This document shows positions 44,993 through 53,946 of a stretch of DNA of 64,000 bases, one piece after another. The translations under genes were made by a program, and so were the position numbers. The notes beneath the pieces are model-generated. The model searched no databases. It worked only from the letters and a program-made list of their open reading frames with translations, and was not told the origin of the DNA. Each line of letters opens with the position of its first letter. The first letter of the stretch is position 1. Location: contig CP085928.1 of the NCBI GenBank assembly GCA_020735665.1, positions 434,001 through 498,000 of the forward strand, read 5' to 3'. The DNA is from Lachnospiraceae bacterium GAM79. Lineage in GTDB: Bacteria > Bacillota > Clostridia > Lachnospirales > Lachnospiraceae.

Positions 44993-46834
44993 TTGAAGTT
45001 CTTACTGGCAGCATTAAACACAAAATATATTCATTCAAATCCGGGTATTTATTCCCTGTATTCTTATTCGGTAAAGAGACAGCCGTCTCTTGCAGAATAT
45101 ATCGGGATCGCAGAATATACGATCAACAATCAAAAGGGAGAGATTCTTGCAGATATCTATAAGAGAAGACCGGATGCAGTTGGATTTTCCTGTTATATAT
45201 GGAATATCGAGATGATCCGTGAGATCATAAAAGAATTGAAGAAGCTCCTTCCGGATACAGATATCTGGGTCGGTGGTCCGGAAGTAACCTATGATGCTGA
45301 TAAGCTTCTTGCGGAGATGCCGGAGCTTACAGGAGTTATGGTTGGAGAAGGAGAGGCAACCTTTTATGATGTGTTGAGAAGATATCTTGATATTGGAAAT
45401 ATTCATAATACTGGGAAGTCTTATGATATTGGGAATGCCTGTAATACTGGGAATTCCTGTGGTATTGAAAATTTCCGTGATACCGGAAATTTTCGAGATA
45501 TTGACGGACTGGTGCTTCGGGAAGGAGAAGATATTATTTGTACGAAGCCAAGAGGACTTACCGATCTGTCGGAGCTTCCGTTTCTGTATTATGACTTGGA
45601 CACTTTTAAAAATAAGATCATTTATTATGAGAGCAGCAGAGGCTGTCCGTTCCGGTGCAGTTATTGTCTGTCGTCGATTGACAAACGGGTTCGTTTCCGC
45701 AGTTTTGATCTGGTGAAGAAGGAACTGCAGTTTTTCCTGGATCATCAGGTAAAACAGGTAAAGTTTATAGACCGGACATTTAACTGTTCCCATGAACATG
45801 CAATGGAGATCTGGAGGTATATCAATGAACATGACAATGGGATCACAAATTTTCATTTTGAGATCGCAGCAGACATTTTAAATGAGGAAGAATTGGAGCT
45901 GGTCAACAGTCTGCGGCCGGGGGCAATACAGATGGAGATCGGAGTACAGTCGACAAATCTGCAGACGATACGGGAGATCGATCGTGTAATGGATGTTGAT
46001 AAGCTGGCAAAGATCGTTGCCCGGATCCATCAGGGACATAATGTGCATGTGCATCTGGATCTGATCGCGGGGCTTCCGTATGAGGATTATGAATCATTTG
46101 CACATTCCTTTAATGATGTATATGCGATGAAGCCGGAGCAGCTTCAGTTAGGTTTTTTAAAGGTACTAAAGGGTTCGAAGATGCATGACAATGCAGAACG
46201 GTATGGCTTACAGTATACGAGCTGTCCGCCGTATGAAGTCTTATTTACAAAGTGGATATCTTATGATGAGATCCTGCGATTAAAGCAGATCGAAGAAATG
46301 GTAGAGATTTATTATAACAGCTGTCAGTTTGAGAGCACGCTGCCATTCCTGGTGGAAGAATTTGATTCGCCGTTTGATTTTTATGCGAGCCTTGCTTCTT
46401 ATTATGATGAAAAGGGATATTTTATCCAGACACCGGCGAGAATCTATCGGTATCATGTACTGCTTCATTTTGCAGAAGAACACTTCCCTGAGAAGACAGA
46501 ACTGATTCGGGAAATGCTGGTATTTGACTTATATCTTCGTGAGAATATGAAGACCCGGCCGGATTTCGCCCCGGAACAGGAGGGTGTGAGAGATTTGTTC
46601 CGGGACTTCTACATCCGTGAGGCCAACGACCACAGATACCTTCGGGAAGAAGACTATCATGGCTGTGACTGGAAATCTATGTCCAGAATGACACACATAG
46701 AAAAGATTTATTACAACAGAGAGACGGGAAATCGTCTGTCTGAAGTATGCTATATATTATTCGATTACAAACGCCGTGATCCGCTGACCGGGGATGCAAA
46801 GTATATGATAGTAACACCTGTCGCATCCATGTGA
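44993..46834 (+). CDS. B12-binding radical SAM protein (DUF4080 type)
   Basis: The 613-residue protein begins with a cobalamin-binding Rossmann domain (LLAALNTKYIHSN, VGFSCYIWNIE, VGGPEVTYDAD) and then the radical SAM core with ESSRGCPFRCSYC (C218, C222, C225), followed by the DUF4080-type C-terminal domain. Such enzymes generate a 5'-deoxyadenosyl radical; the substrate of this group is unknown. TTG 44993 gives MKFLLAALNTKYIHSN, the usual family start, 11 bases after GGAGG; GTG 44984 is the alternative but only 2 bases from it. An unusual 6-residue repeat insertion lies between the two domains. An inverted-repeat element begins 10 bases after the stop. Confidence 0.88.
   Translation: MKFLLAALNTKYIHSNPGIYSLYSYSVKRQPSLAEYIGIAEYTINNQKGEILADIYKRRPDAVGFSCYIWNIEMIREIIKELKKLLPDTDIWVGGPEVTYDADKLLAEMPELTGVMVGEGEATFYDVLRRYLDIGNIHNTGKSYDIGNACNTGNSCGIENFRDTGNFRDIDGLVLREGEDIICTKPRGLTDLSELPFLYYDLDTFKNKIIYYESSRGCPFRCSYCLSSIDKRVRFRSFDLVKKELQFFLDHQVKQVKFIDRTFNCSHEHAMEIWRYINEHDNGITNFHFEIAADILNEEELELVNSLRPGAIQMEIGVQSTNLQTIREIDRVMDVDKLAKIVARIHQGHNVHVHLDLIAGLPYEDYESFAHSFNDVYAMKPEQLQLGFLKVLKGSKMHDNAERYGLQYTSCPPYEVLFTKWISYDEILRLKQIEEMVEIYYNSCQFESTLPFLVEEFDSPFDFYASLASYYDEKGYFIQTPARIYRYHVLLHFAEEHFPEKTELIREMLVFDLYLRENMKTRPDFAPEQEGVRDLFRDFYIREANDHRYLREEDYHGCDWKSMSRMTHIEKIYYNRETGNRLSEVCYILFDYKRRDPLTGDAKYMIVTPVASM
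45389..45496 (+). repeat. Six in-frame 18-bp repeats inside the radical SAM gene
   Basis: Six units of 18 bases read DIGNIH, NTGKSY, DIGNAC, NTGNSC, GIENFR and DTGNFR, alternating a [DG]I[GE]N and [ND]TG[NK] type. They lie between the cobalamin and radical SAM domains, where homologues are expected to have a short linker. Confidence 0.85.
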
Positions 46835-46844
46835 TATAAAGTTT

Positions 46845-47223
46845 GGCTGCCTTATGTTGTCCGGGCTACTGTTATTCTGCGGGTGTATATGTATCCTGTC
46901 TCATGTTGTCCGGGATACTGCCGGTATACTTTGTATGTCTTGTTTTTTTCTATTCGTTGCAAATGTCTGATTCGCTCATGCTCCTGTGCCAACTCGCCTT
47001 TCAGGCTCAAACAGGCACCCGCATTCGCTGACAATTTGCATCTCATAACGAAAAAAAGCAAACGACAGTACAAAGTGTACCGGCAGTCGCCCGGACAACA
47101 TGAGACAGGATACATATACACCCGCGTACCGGCAGTAGCTCAAACAACATGAGACAGGATACATATACACCCGCGTACCGGCAGTCGCCCGGACAACATG
47201 AGACAGGTTACATATACACCCGC
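46845..47223. repeat. Core-bearing long inverted-repeat element at the rSAM/alr convergence
   Basis: The right arm is three tandem 49-base units (47077-47125, 47126-47174, 47175-47223). The left arm holds about one and a half units of the same sequence in inverse orientation (46846-46929). Inside lies the shared core, whose tip is 46985-47018 (TGTGCCAACTCGCC ... GGCAC), flanked by further pairing such as GCAAAT/ATTTGC. The third unit enters alr and supplies its last codons. Short ORFs inside are translations of the repeat and are not genes. Confidence 0.88.
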
Positions 47224-48305
47224 GGAACAGCGCTGTTGACGAAGATTGGATTGATCGGAAATGTAACCGTATCACCTACCGAGATATTACATCCGGTTGT
47301 ATCCACGATAACGGAGTTCATACTGATCTGACCTAACACCGGAAGCCGGTAGTCTTTAAAGCTGGCAGCCGGTGTCTTTTTATGGAAAGTGCCTTTTAAT
47401 TTATAATAAATACGGATCGGAGAGAAGAAATTTGTTCGGGAATCGGTGTGGCGTTCCATTCCAAGCCCATGATAATATCCGGCGGAGATAACGGCTGTCT
47501 TTGCATTGTGTGACAGTTTAAAGCTGTGACCATAGCCAATGTTGTGACCGGCCGGCAGTTCATAGATATCGTCCACATAGGCGGACAGATTACAGACCTC
47601 ACGAAAACCATAATCATTTGGAACCGCAAGTCTGCCAAGAAAAGCAGAACCGATGCGGATGGCATCTAAGTTCATGGAAGGATATTTTATCATCGAAGTT
47701 GAAGATGAGATATGACGGATGCCTACCGGGACGCCATCTTTCCGGAGAGCATCACAGAGATGGGTAAAATCCTGAAACTGTTTCTTCACATAGTATTCAT
47801 TTCTGCAGGCTGCCGCATGAAAATGAGAGAAGATGCCGGTGATTTTTATATGCCTCAGTGATTGAATTGTATTGGCAATCTGTTTTTCATCTGAACATAA
47901 GAAGCCGTATCTGCCAAATCCGGTGTCAATGCAGAGATGTGCATGGACTGTCGGATGGTTCATGTAGGCGGCCGTTTCATCGATCACATGCGCACAGTCG
48001 GTACTGGTGATGCTGAGCGTGATATCGTGATCAATCGCAGTCGTGATATCTTCTGAGTTATATAATGGAGTCATCAGCAGGATATTTCCCGTGATTCCGT
48101 TTCTGCGTAAGGTGACAGCATCTGACAGTTCGGTTACACCATAGTTATCAATACCCTTTGATTGTAAGAACGATGCAAATTTTGTAAGTCCAAGCCCATA
48201 AGCGTTCCCCTTTAATACTGCTATGACCTTTGCGCCGTTTGCCAGACGTTTGATGATCCGTATATTGTTATCCAGTGCATTTGTTTTGATTGTAAGAGTT
48301 GTCAT
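47208..48305 (-). CDS. alr: Alanine racemase
   Basis: Alr interconverts L- and D-alanine for peptidoglycan. The protein has the PLP-lysine motif VLKGNAYGLG near the N terminus, GIFSHFHAA, RHISSSTSM and RIGSAFLGR in the barrel, and a C-terminal beta domain with GYYHGLGMERH (catalytic Tyr region) and GQISMNSVIVDTTG. ATG 48305 (MTTLTIKTNALDNN) fits the usual family start and has GGAGG 11 bases upstream; the frame can extend to 48353 without a ribosome site. The last residues (PRVYM) are encoded by the 49-base intergenic repeat, an odd C terminus. Together with hydE it forms a divergent pair. Confidence 0.92.
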   Translation of the reverse strand: MTTLTIKTNALDNNIRIIKRLANGAKVIAVLKGNAYGLGLTKFASFLQSKGIDNYGVTELSDAVTLRRNGITGNILLMTPLYNSEDITTAIDHDITLSITSTDCAHVIDETAAYMNHPTVHAHLCIDTGFGRYGFLCSDEKQIANTIQSLRHIKITGIFSHFHAAACRNEYYVKKQFQDFTHLCDALRKDGVPVGIRHISSSTSMIKYPSMNLDAIRIGSAFLGRLAVPNDYGFREVCNLSAYVDDIYELPAGHNIGYGHSFKLSHNAKTAVISAGYYHGLGMERHTDSRTNFFSPIRIYYKLKGTFHKKTPAASFKDYRLPVLGQISMNSVIVDTTGCNISVGDTVTFPINPIFVNSAVPRVYM

Positions 48306-48588
48306 GTCCTCAAGTTCCTCCGGTTTCATGTAAGTATTTATATTATTGGTCATCTACAGACATATGGTCTGTTGTCGAAACTCGCTGCCCGGGCATGAGC
48401 GGTTGTTCATTTATTTGATGTATCTAGCATATATTTGAAATGCATCATTTTTGTATATAAACCGACACAGAAATGCAATATCTTTGAACTTTTTTTGCAT
48501 CGTTTGTATGCAATCCGGAAAAGTGGATGTTGTATAAGAGAAAAATGTGATAAACTATTTATAAGTAAAAACAGGATGGAAACCGTTT

Positions 48589-49641
48589 ATGCATACACTG
48601 ATAACAGAGATTCGCGATAAACAGAATATTACAAAAGAACAGCTTCAGCTTCTGCTGGGAACAGACGATCAGGAAATGATCGAAGAATTGATGGTATGTG
48701 CCAGAACGGAAGCGCAGAAGGTATATGGAAATAAAGTCTATATGCGTGGACTGATCGAGTTCACAAATTATTGTAAAAATAACTGCATTTATTGTGGAAT
48801 AAGAAGAGATAACTGCCATGTTGATCGGTACCGGCTGACCAAAGATCAGATTCTTGACTGTTGTCAGAGTGGATATCGGCTCGGTTTTCGGACATTTGTG
48901 TTACAAGGAGGCGAAGATCCGTTTTATACAGATGACCAGATCTGTGAGATCGTATCAGAGATCAAACACCAGCATCCGGACTGTGCGATCACATTGTCAA
49001 TCGGAGAGAAAAGCAGGGAAGCCTATGAGCGGTATTTTGCTGCCGGGGCGGAACGTTATCTGCTTCGTCACGAGACTGCGGATAAGGCACATTATGAGAA
49101 GCTTCATCCGAGAGAAATGTCATTTGACAACCGGATCCGGTGCCTGCATGACCTGAAAGAGATCGGTTATCAGACCGGGTGTGGCTTTATGGTCGGTTCA
49201 CCATATCAGACGGTCGATACGCTATATGAGGATCTCTGTCTGATCAAAGAACTGGAACCGGAAATGTGCGGAATCGGACCTTTTATTCCGCAGGCAGACA
49301 CACCATTTGGAAAAGAGGCTGCCGGAACACTTGAGATGACCTTACGGCTGCTGTCAATTATCCGTCTGATCCATCCTACTGTGCTGCTTCCTGCGACAAC
49401 AGCACTTGGCACGATCCATCCGCTTGGCAGGGAGAAGGGGATTCTTGCCGGGGCAAATGTTGTGATGCCGAATCTGTCACCGGTCGGTGTCAGGAAAAAA
49501 TATCTGTTATATGACAATAAGATCTGCACCGGGGAAGAAGCCTCGGAGTGCTGTGGCTGTATGATGCGGAGAATGCAGGGAATCGGATACGAGGTTGTGG
49601 TTGACCGCGGCGACCATCCATCGTATGACAAGAAAAGATGA
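48589..49641 (+). CDS. hydE: [FeFe]-hydrogenase maturase HydE (radical SAM)
   Basis: HydE acts with HydF and HydG to build the diiron subcluster of [FeFe]-hydrogenase. The 350-residue protein has the HydE hallmark RGLIEFTNYCKNNCIYCGIRR with the [4Fe-4S] cysteines C62, C66 and C69, plus LQGGEDPFYTDDQI, LRHETADKAHYEKLHP and GPFIPQADTPF, which are typical of the group and distinguish it from BioB. HydF, HydG and the hydrogenase are not in the window. GGATGG lies about 10 bases before ATG 48589. The core-bearing repeat element lies between it and thiC. Confidence 0.9.
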   Translation: MHTLITEIRDKQNITKEQLQLLLGTDDQEMIEELMVCARTEAQKVYGNKVYMRGLIEFTNYCKNNCIYCGIRRDNCHVDRYRLTKDQILDCCQSGYRLGFRTFVLQGGEDPFYTDDQICEIVSEIKHQHPDCAITLSIGEKSREAYERYFAAGAERYLLRHETADKAHYEKLHPREMSFDNRIRCLHDLKEIGYQTGCGFMVGSPYQTVDTLYEDLCLIKELEPEMCGIGPFIPQADTPFGKEAAGTLEMTLRLLSIIRLIHPTVLLPATTALGTIHPLGREKGILAGANVVMPNLSPVGVRKKYLLYDNKICTGEEASECCGCMMRRMQGIGYEVVVDRGDHPSYDKKR

Positions 49642-49769
49642 ATGCATATATTGGAGGAATGCAAACACGGGAGAGGCTTTTTAGCTGAAGGTGAAAATAT
49701 CTCTGTTATTGCAGATTTTATGAAAGAAAGATGTTGGAACACATTCTGATTATTAAGAACTGCATGTTT

Positions 49770-50136
49770 TACATTCTGCAATAAGACAGCAAATAAAATG
49801 GGCGGTTCTCTGTCATTGACTAACTATATATTGACATTAGCGAAGATTTCGTCATGCGATGCACATTGCCAGTAAATACGGGTGCCTGTCTGAGCCGAAG
49901 GCGAGTTGGAGTACATTCTGCAATACGACAGCAAATAAAATGGGCGCTATGTTATTGTCGGTTGCTAAATTTTCGTCAGCAGAATACACATTGTCAACGA
50001 ATGCGGGTGCCTGTTTGAGTCCGAAGGACGAGTTGGCACAGAAGCATGAGTGAATCAGACATGTGTATTCTGGTAGAAAATTTAGTTGCGATAATACATA
50101 GCGCCCATTTTATTTGCGTTCGTACTACAGAATGTC
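49770..50136. repeat. Core-bearing inverted-repeat element at the hydE/thiC convergence, with a nested half copy
   Basis: Copy B (49911-50136) is complete: its left arm (ACATTCTGCAATACGACAGC ...) is the inverse of the right arm, which includes the last three codons and stop of thiC. Copy A (49770-49910) has the same left arm, a direct repeat of copy B's (33 of 34 bases over 49771-49804 versus 49913-49946), but breaks at the tip of its core (49882-49909). Both cores are in the opposite orientation to the other two loci. Confidence 0.85.
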
Positions 50137-51435
50137 GATGTACTCATCGGCGAGAGCCTTGTTCATACTGCGGACAGCACAGAACTTGCCGCACATACTA
50201 CAGGTATCGGAGTGATCATCCTCCGGCATACGACTGTCGCGGATCGCTTTGGCTGTAGCAGGATCAAGTGCGCAGGCATACTGTGCATCCCAGTCCAGGA
50301 CACGTCTGGCATCCGCCATCTTATCATCGATATCTCTGGCGCCCGGAATACCCTTTGCAATGTCGGCTGCATGAGCAGCGATCTTCGATGCGATGATACC
50401 CTGTTTTACATCATCTACATTTGGAAGTGCAAGATGCTCGGCTGGGGTAACGTAGCATAAGAAAGCAGCTCCGTTCATGGCAGCAACAGCACCACCGATC
50501 GCGCTGGTGATATGATCGTAACCGGGAGCGATATCTGTAACCAGAGGCCCGAGAACATAGAATGGGGCACCCATGCATAAGGTCTTCTGAACTTCCATAT
50601 TTGCAGCGATCTGGTTAAGTGGTACATGACCGGGACCTTCCACCATAACCTGTACATTGTGTGCCCAGGCACGCTTTGTCAGCTCGCCCAGACGTACCAG
50701 TTCTTCAATCTGGCATACGTCAGTCGCATCTGCCAGACAGCCCGGACGACATGCATCTCCGAGGGAAATCGTAACATCATATTCCTCACAGATATCTAAA
50801 ATCTCATCGAAATATTCATAGAACGGGTTTTCCTGACCGGTCATACTCATCCATGCAAATACAAGACTTCCGCCCCGGCTTACGATGTTCATTTTACGTT
50901 TATGTTTCTTAATCTGATCGATCGTTTTTCTTGTGATTCCACAGTGTAAGGTTACAAAGTCAACACCATCTTCTGCATGAAGACGGACAACATCGATGAA
51001 ATCCTTTGCTGTCAGCTCTGCAAGATCACGTTGATAGTGGATGACACTGTCATAGATCGGAACTGTACCGATCATGGCAGGACATTCGCTTGTCAGCTTC
51101 TGACGGAATGGCTGTGTATTTCCATGACTGGACAGATCCATGATCGCCTCTGCGCCCATATTAACTGCGCTCATTACTTTTTCCATCTCAATGTTATAGT
51201 CCTTGCAGTCTCTGGATACTCCAAGGTTTACGTTGATTTTGGTACGCAGCATACTGCCGACACCTTCAGGATTCAGACAGGTGTGTTTCTTATTAGCACA
51301 GATGGCAACCTGTCCCTTTGCAACTAAATCCCTGAGCGCCTCGACAGCCATATGTTCCTTTTTCGCTACGATCTTCATCTCCGGAGTGATGATCCCTTTT
51401 CTGGCTGCGTCCATTTGTGTTGTGTAATTTTCCAT
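50125..51435 (-). CDS. thiC: Phosphomethylpyrimidine synthase
   Basis: ThiC converts aminoimidazole ribotide to HMP phosphate, the pyrimidine half of thiamine, by radical SAM chemistry. The 436-residue protein has the normal clostridial length, with [10 protein letters not shown] near residue 69, [21 protein letters not shown], and the C-terminal cluster motif CSMCGKFC (C-x2-C-x4-C) that binds its [4Fe-4S] cluster. GGAGG precedes the ATG by 6 bases. It is controlled by the TPP riboswitch upstream. The last codons DIL and the stop are part of the right arm of the inverted-repeat element. Confidence 0.97.
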   Translation of the reverse strand: MENYTTQMDAARKGIITPEMKIVAKKEHMAVEALRDLVAKGQVAICANKKHTCLNPEGVGSMLRTKINVNLGVSRDCKDYNIEMEKVMSAVNMGAEAIMDLSSHGNTQPFRQKLTSECPAMIGTVPIYDSVIHYQRDLAELTAKDFIDVVRLHAEDGVDFVTLHCGITRKTIDQIKKHKRKMNIVSRGGSLVFAWMSMTGQENPFYEYFDEILDICEEYDVTISLGDACRPGCLADATDVCQIEELVRLGELTKRAWAHNVQVMVEGPGHVPLNQIAANMEVQKTLCMGAPFYVLGPLVTDIAPGYDHITSAIGGAVAAMNGAAFLCYVTPAEHLALPNVDDVKQGIIASKIAAHAADIAKGIPGARDIDDKMADARRVLDWDAQYACALDPATAKAIRDSRMPEDDHSDTCSMCGKFCAVRSMNKALADEYIDIL

Positions 51436-51508
51436 ATTATCCTCCTTATCACAACCAATGTTATTTTACGTGGCAGAAAGTGGTGCTCCCGATCTGCCAC
51501 AGAGCAAT

Positions 51509-51533
51509 AAAAAAAGATGCCGCAGGGCACCTC
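51509..51533 (-). terminator. Riboswitch expression-platform terminator
   Basis: On the minus strand GGTGCC pairs with GGCATC around CTGC, followed by seven T. It lies directly after the TPP aptamer and before thiC, so ligand binding should favour it. A further hairpin (GTGGCAGA/TCTGCCAC, 51470-51500) stands between it and the gene. Confidence 0.8.
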
Positions 51534-51535
51534 TA

Positions 51536-51626
51536 ATACACATCCCTACGTTAGCATTACCTAAATCAGGTTCACAGGTCGAGAACTTCATTCTCCTCTC
51601 AGCCGGCTAATTTGTCAGCTCCCTGA
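51536..51626 (-). ncRNA. TPP (THI-box) riboswitch upstream of thiC
   Basis: Read on the minus strand, the element starts with GGGAGCTGAC, carries the conserved CTGAGA pyrimidine-sensor motif and then ACCTGATTTAGGTAATGC and GTAGGGA, the standard TPP aptamer sequence blocks. Thiamine pyrophosphate would repress thiC through the terminator that follows. Confidence 0.96.
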
Positions 51627-51726
51627 ATATATAAATATTGGAAATATTATATGCCAGAATACGACATAATTCAATGATAATTTTTCAACATAAAAGATAA
51701 ATAAGGGCTTGCGTCCGATACATGAA

Positions 51727-53070
51727 TCAGGTGCAGTACCGGAAAGTACGATCTGTCAGGATCCTTGCAAATATCAGACCGAGAGGCAGAGTAATAATGA
51801 TCATGATCGCAGATGAAAGCCATGAAACAGCCTCTGTTAAAGACATGATACCAAGATTATAGAAAGCACGATAAAGGTAAAGTCCCGGAACCATGATAAC
51901 GATGGACGGAACGGTCAGAGAGATTCTTGGATATCCGTTATTCCTTTTTATAACGGAGGCAAGAAGACCTGCGGTTAATGCGCCTGCAAATGCGGCAACA
52001 GCCGGAGGAGTGCTTGTATAATCGACAAGCTCCAGCCGGAGAGTATTTGCAACTGCTCCGATACAGGCAGCGGTGACAGCCATCGGAATCGAGCTGTTAA
52101 ACATAATGGAGAAACCGAAGACTCCGCAGAAGCTTGTAATGATCCGCAGGATAAGCTTTGTACCTACAGCCAGATTCAAAGAGGAGAAATCCTGAGGATG
52201 AAAATGTAACAGCAATGCCATGATCCAGGCGAACATAGTGGCTACTAAAACTATGATGACAGAGTAGCTCAGACGTTCAAGCCCGGACCGAAGATCCAGT
52301 TTAGCCAGGTCAATGCCGCTTGTTATGAATGGAAATCCGGGAATGATAAACAGCATTGAGCAGATATAGCCAGCTTCATGGAGTGCAGATACGTGGAAGA
52401 AGATTTCTGCAAGGTGAAAGCAGATGGCATATGTCAGGCATGCGGCTGATATGGATACTGCTATGTTAAAGAAAAGGGTAAAATGGTGCTTGATCATTTT
52501 GGTACGGATGACATTTCCAACACCGGCTGCAATAAAAGCCAGGATCATTTCAACAGGACCGCCGCCTAATAGGAAGGTAAATGCACAGCAGGCGAGGGCT
52601 GAAGCCAGACCCAGTTTTGCAGGTGAATAAAGTGTATGAATCTTCTCAATCTGATCAAGACGCCGGTGGATTTCCTCACCCGTCAGATGGGCTTCTTCTT
52701 TTGGAAAATTATCAACGAATTGTTCCATCCGATAGAGCTTCGAGGTGTTTACACCGGTATTTGCAATGCTCAGAGACTGTGAAACGCAGTCGGTTCCATC
52801 AAAACAGTTGAATTCAATGGACATCAATCCGACATCAACGGTGCAGGTTACGCCCAGTTCTTTGGACAGGCGGTTCATGGAAGTACGAACACGCCAGGCA
52901 CCTGTTCCACAGGAGAGCATAATTAACCCGACCCTTCCAATAACAGAGGCTTTTTCTATCAGCCCCGCCTTGGCGATCAGGACATTGCTATCGTTTTTTA
53001 CATAATCATGCCATGGAATTTCCATATGGTTTTTTTCCATGATATCTGTATAATTACTGTTCTTTGGCAT
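51727..53070 (-). CDS. Threonine/serine exporter family protein (fused ThrE halves)
   Basis: The protein (447 residues) joins the two ThrE modules, DUF1212 and DUF3815. The N-terminal soluble part (SCGTGAWRVRTSMNRL, VDVGLMSIEFN) precedes about ten spans, with the hallmark IIPGFPFITSGIDLAKLDLRSG and a later VPSIVIMVPGLYLYRAF. ThrE proteins export threonine and serine. ATG 53070 has GGAGGAG 7 bases upstream and is preferred to TTG 53094. The start overlaps the stop of the preceding gene by 17 bases, showing tight coupling. The region from 51627 to the aptamer holds nothing else. Confidence 0.9.
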   Translation of the reverse strand: MPKNSNYTDIMEKNHMEIPWHDYVKNDSNVLIAKAGLIEKASVIGRVGLIMLSCGTGAWRVRTSMNRLSKELGVTCTVDVGLMSIEFNCFDGTDCVSQSLSIANTGVNTSKLYRMEQFVDNFPKEEAHLTGEEIHRRLDQIEKIHTLYSPAKLGLASALACCAFTFLLGGGPVEMILAFIAAGVGNVIRTKMIKHHFTLFFNIAVSISAACLTYAICFHLAEIFFHVSALHEAGYICSMLFIIPGFPFITSGIDLAKLDLRSGLERLSYSVIIVLVATMFAWIMALLLHFHPQDFSSLNLAVGTKLILRIITSFCGVFGFSIMFNSSIPMAVTAACIGAVANTLRLELVDYTSTPPAVAAFAGALTAGLLASVIKRNNGYPRISLTVPSIVIMVPGLYLYRAFYNLGIMSLTEAVSWLSSAIMIIITLPLGLIFARILTDRTFRYCT

Positions 53071-53821
53071 AGATGATCTCCTCCGCTTTTTCAATATGAT
53101 GTTCCAGATTCGTCAGGAATAATGAATTTGGAAGGAATATGCCGATTTCATCATATCGGGAATTATTTTTCACCAGAGAATCCTGCCCGTAGAAAATGTA
53201 GGACATAGGAAGCTCCTTTTCCAGTGCGATCATAAGATCCCATACAGCAGAATATGCTTCTGCCTCTGTCTCCTTTTGCTTTACAGTATCGGGAAGCTCG
53301 CGGATCAACAGTACACCGTCACTTTTTTCCAGAATCTTCTGTTCCGGTTTCATGTCATTTGCGGCATAATCGTGACTGTATCTGTATGCGCGGGCTAGAT
53401 AGATATTTTTATTGTTTCTAAGTGCCTGATAGATCTTATGAAAATGACGATATTCTTTTTCCCGGATCGAAGTTTTGTATTCAGGAAGCAACTGACCATT
53501 GTCATCTGTCATAATAACAGGATTTGTTTTGCCATCTGCGTTGAATCGATATGGGATCAGAAAGGAATTGCGCAGAAGATCAAACAGGGTATTGTTGCAG
53601 ATCGCCATAAGAAATGCAGACAGATCCCGGTTATGATAGGAATTGAATAGTGCCTGTGCAAATTCTTCTGCCGGAAGTGGTGCGTCGTAAGCATCATCGT
53701 TATAGCACAGGTAATTTGCAAATGTTTCCTGTAATTTCTCACATGCCCATGGATCATTCAGGATTTTTTCAAATAAGAAATCTGCTCTTTTTTCTCGTGG
53801 AAAAATTGTAGTTTCGTTCAT
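53054..53821 (-). CDS. Conserved-looking cytoplasmic protein of unknown function
   Basis: I do not recognise this 255-residue protein. It is soluble and helical in composition, with an acidic, aromatic-rich character (DDAYDAPLPAEEFAQALFNS, SAFLMAICNNTLFDLLRNS, DEIGIFLPNSLFLTNLEHHI). No signal peptide or span is seen. ATG 53821 has AGGAAG about 6 bases upstream. It is the first gene of a two-gene operon with the threonine/serine exporter and overlaps it by 17 bases, so a regulatory or sensing role for that exporter is possible. A LysR gene is divergent, 125 bases away, and may control the pair. Confidence 0.7.
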   Translation of the reverse strand: MNETTIFPREKRADFLFEKILNDPWACEKLQETFANYLCYNDDAYDAPLPAEEFAQALFNSYHNRDLSAFLMAICNNTLFDLLRNSFLIPYRFNADGKTNPVIMTDDNGQLLPEYKTSIREKEYRHFHKIYQALRNNKNIYLARAYRYSHDYAANDMKPEQKILEKSDGVLLIRELPDTVKQKETEAEAYSAVWDLMIALEKELPMSYIFYGQDSLVKNNSRYDEIGIFLPNSLFLTNLEHHIEKAEEIIYAKEQ

Positions 53822-53946
53822 GCTTAACCGACTTCCTTTCTTTTTCTGTTCTGCACAATTATACTATTGGCAAAAAGATAAGTAAAAGATATAATTGATA
53901 TGACAGACATAATCATTTGATATGATAAAAGAAACGGAGAAGACAG

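Noticed and set aside
47077-47223. 49-bp repeats as a CRISPR array
   Set aside because: The units are directly adjacent without spacers and have inverse copies nearby.
46843-47331. Several short ORFs encoding MYMYPVSCCPG-like peptides on both strands
   Set aside because: They are translations of the inverted and tandem repeat units, appear on both strands, and have no ribosome sites.
49859-50258. Short plus-strand ORFs between hydE and thiC
   Set aside because: They run through the repeat element or antisense to thiC and lack ribosome sites.
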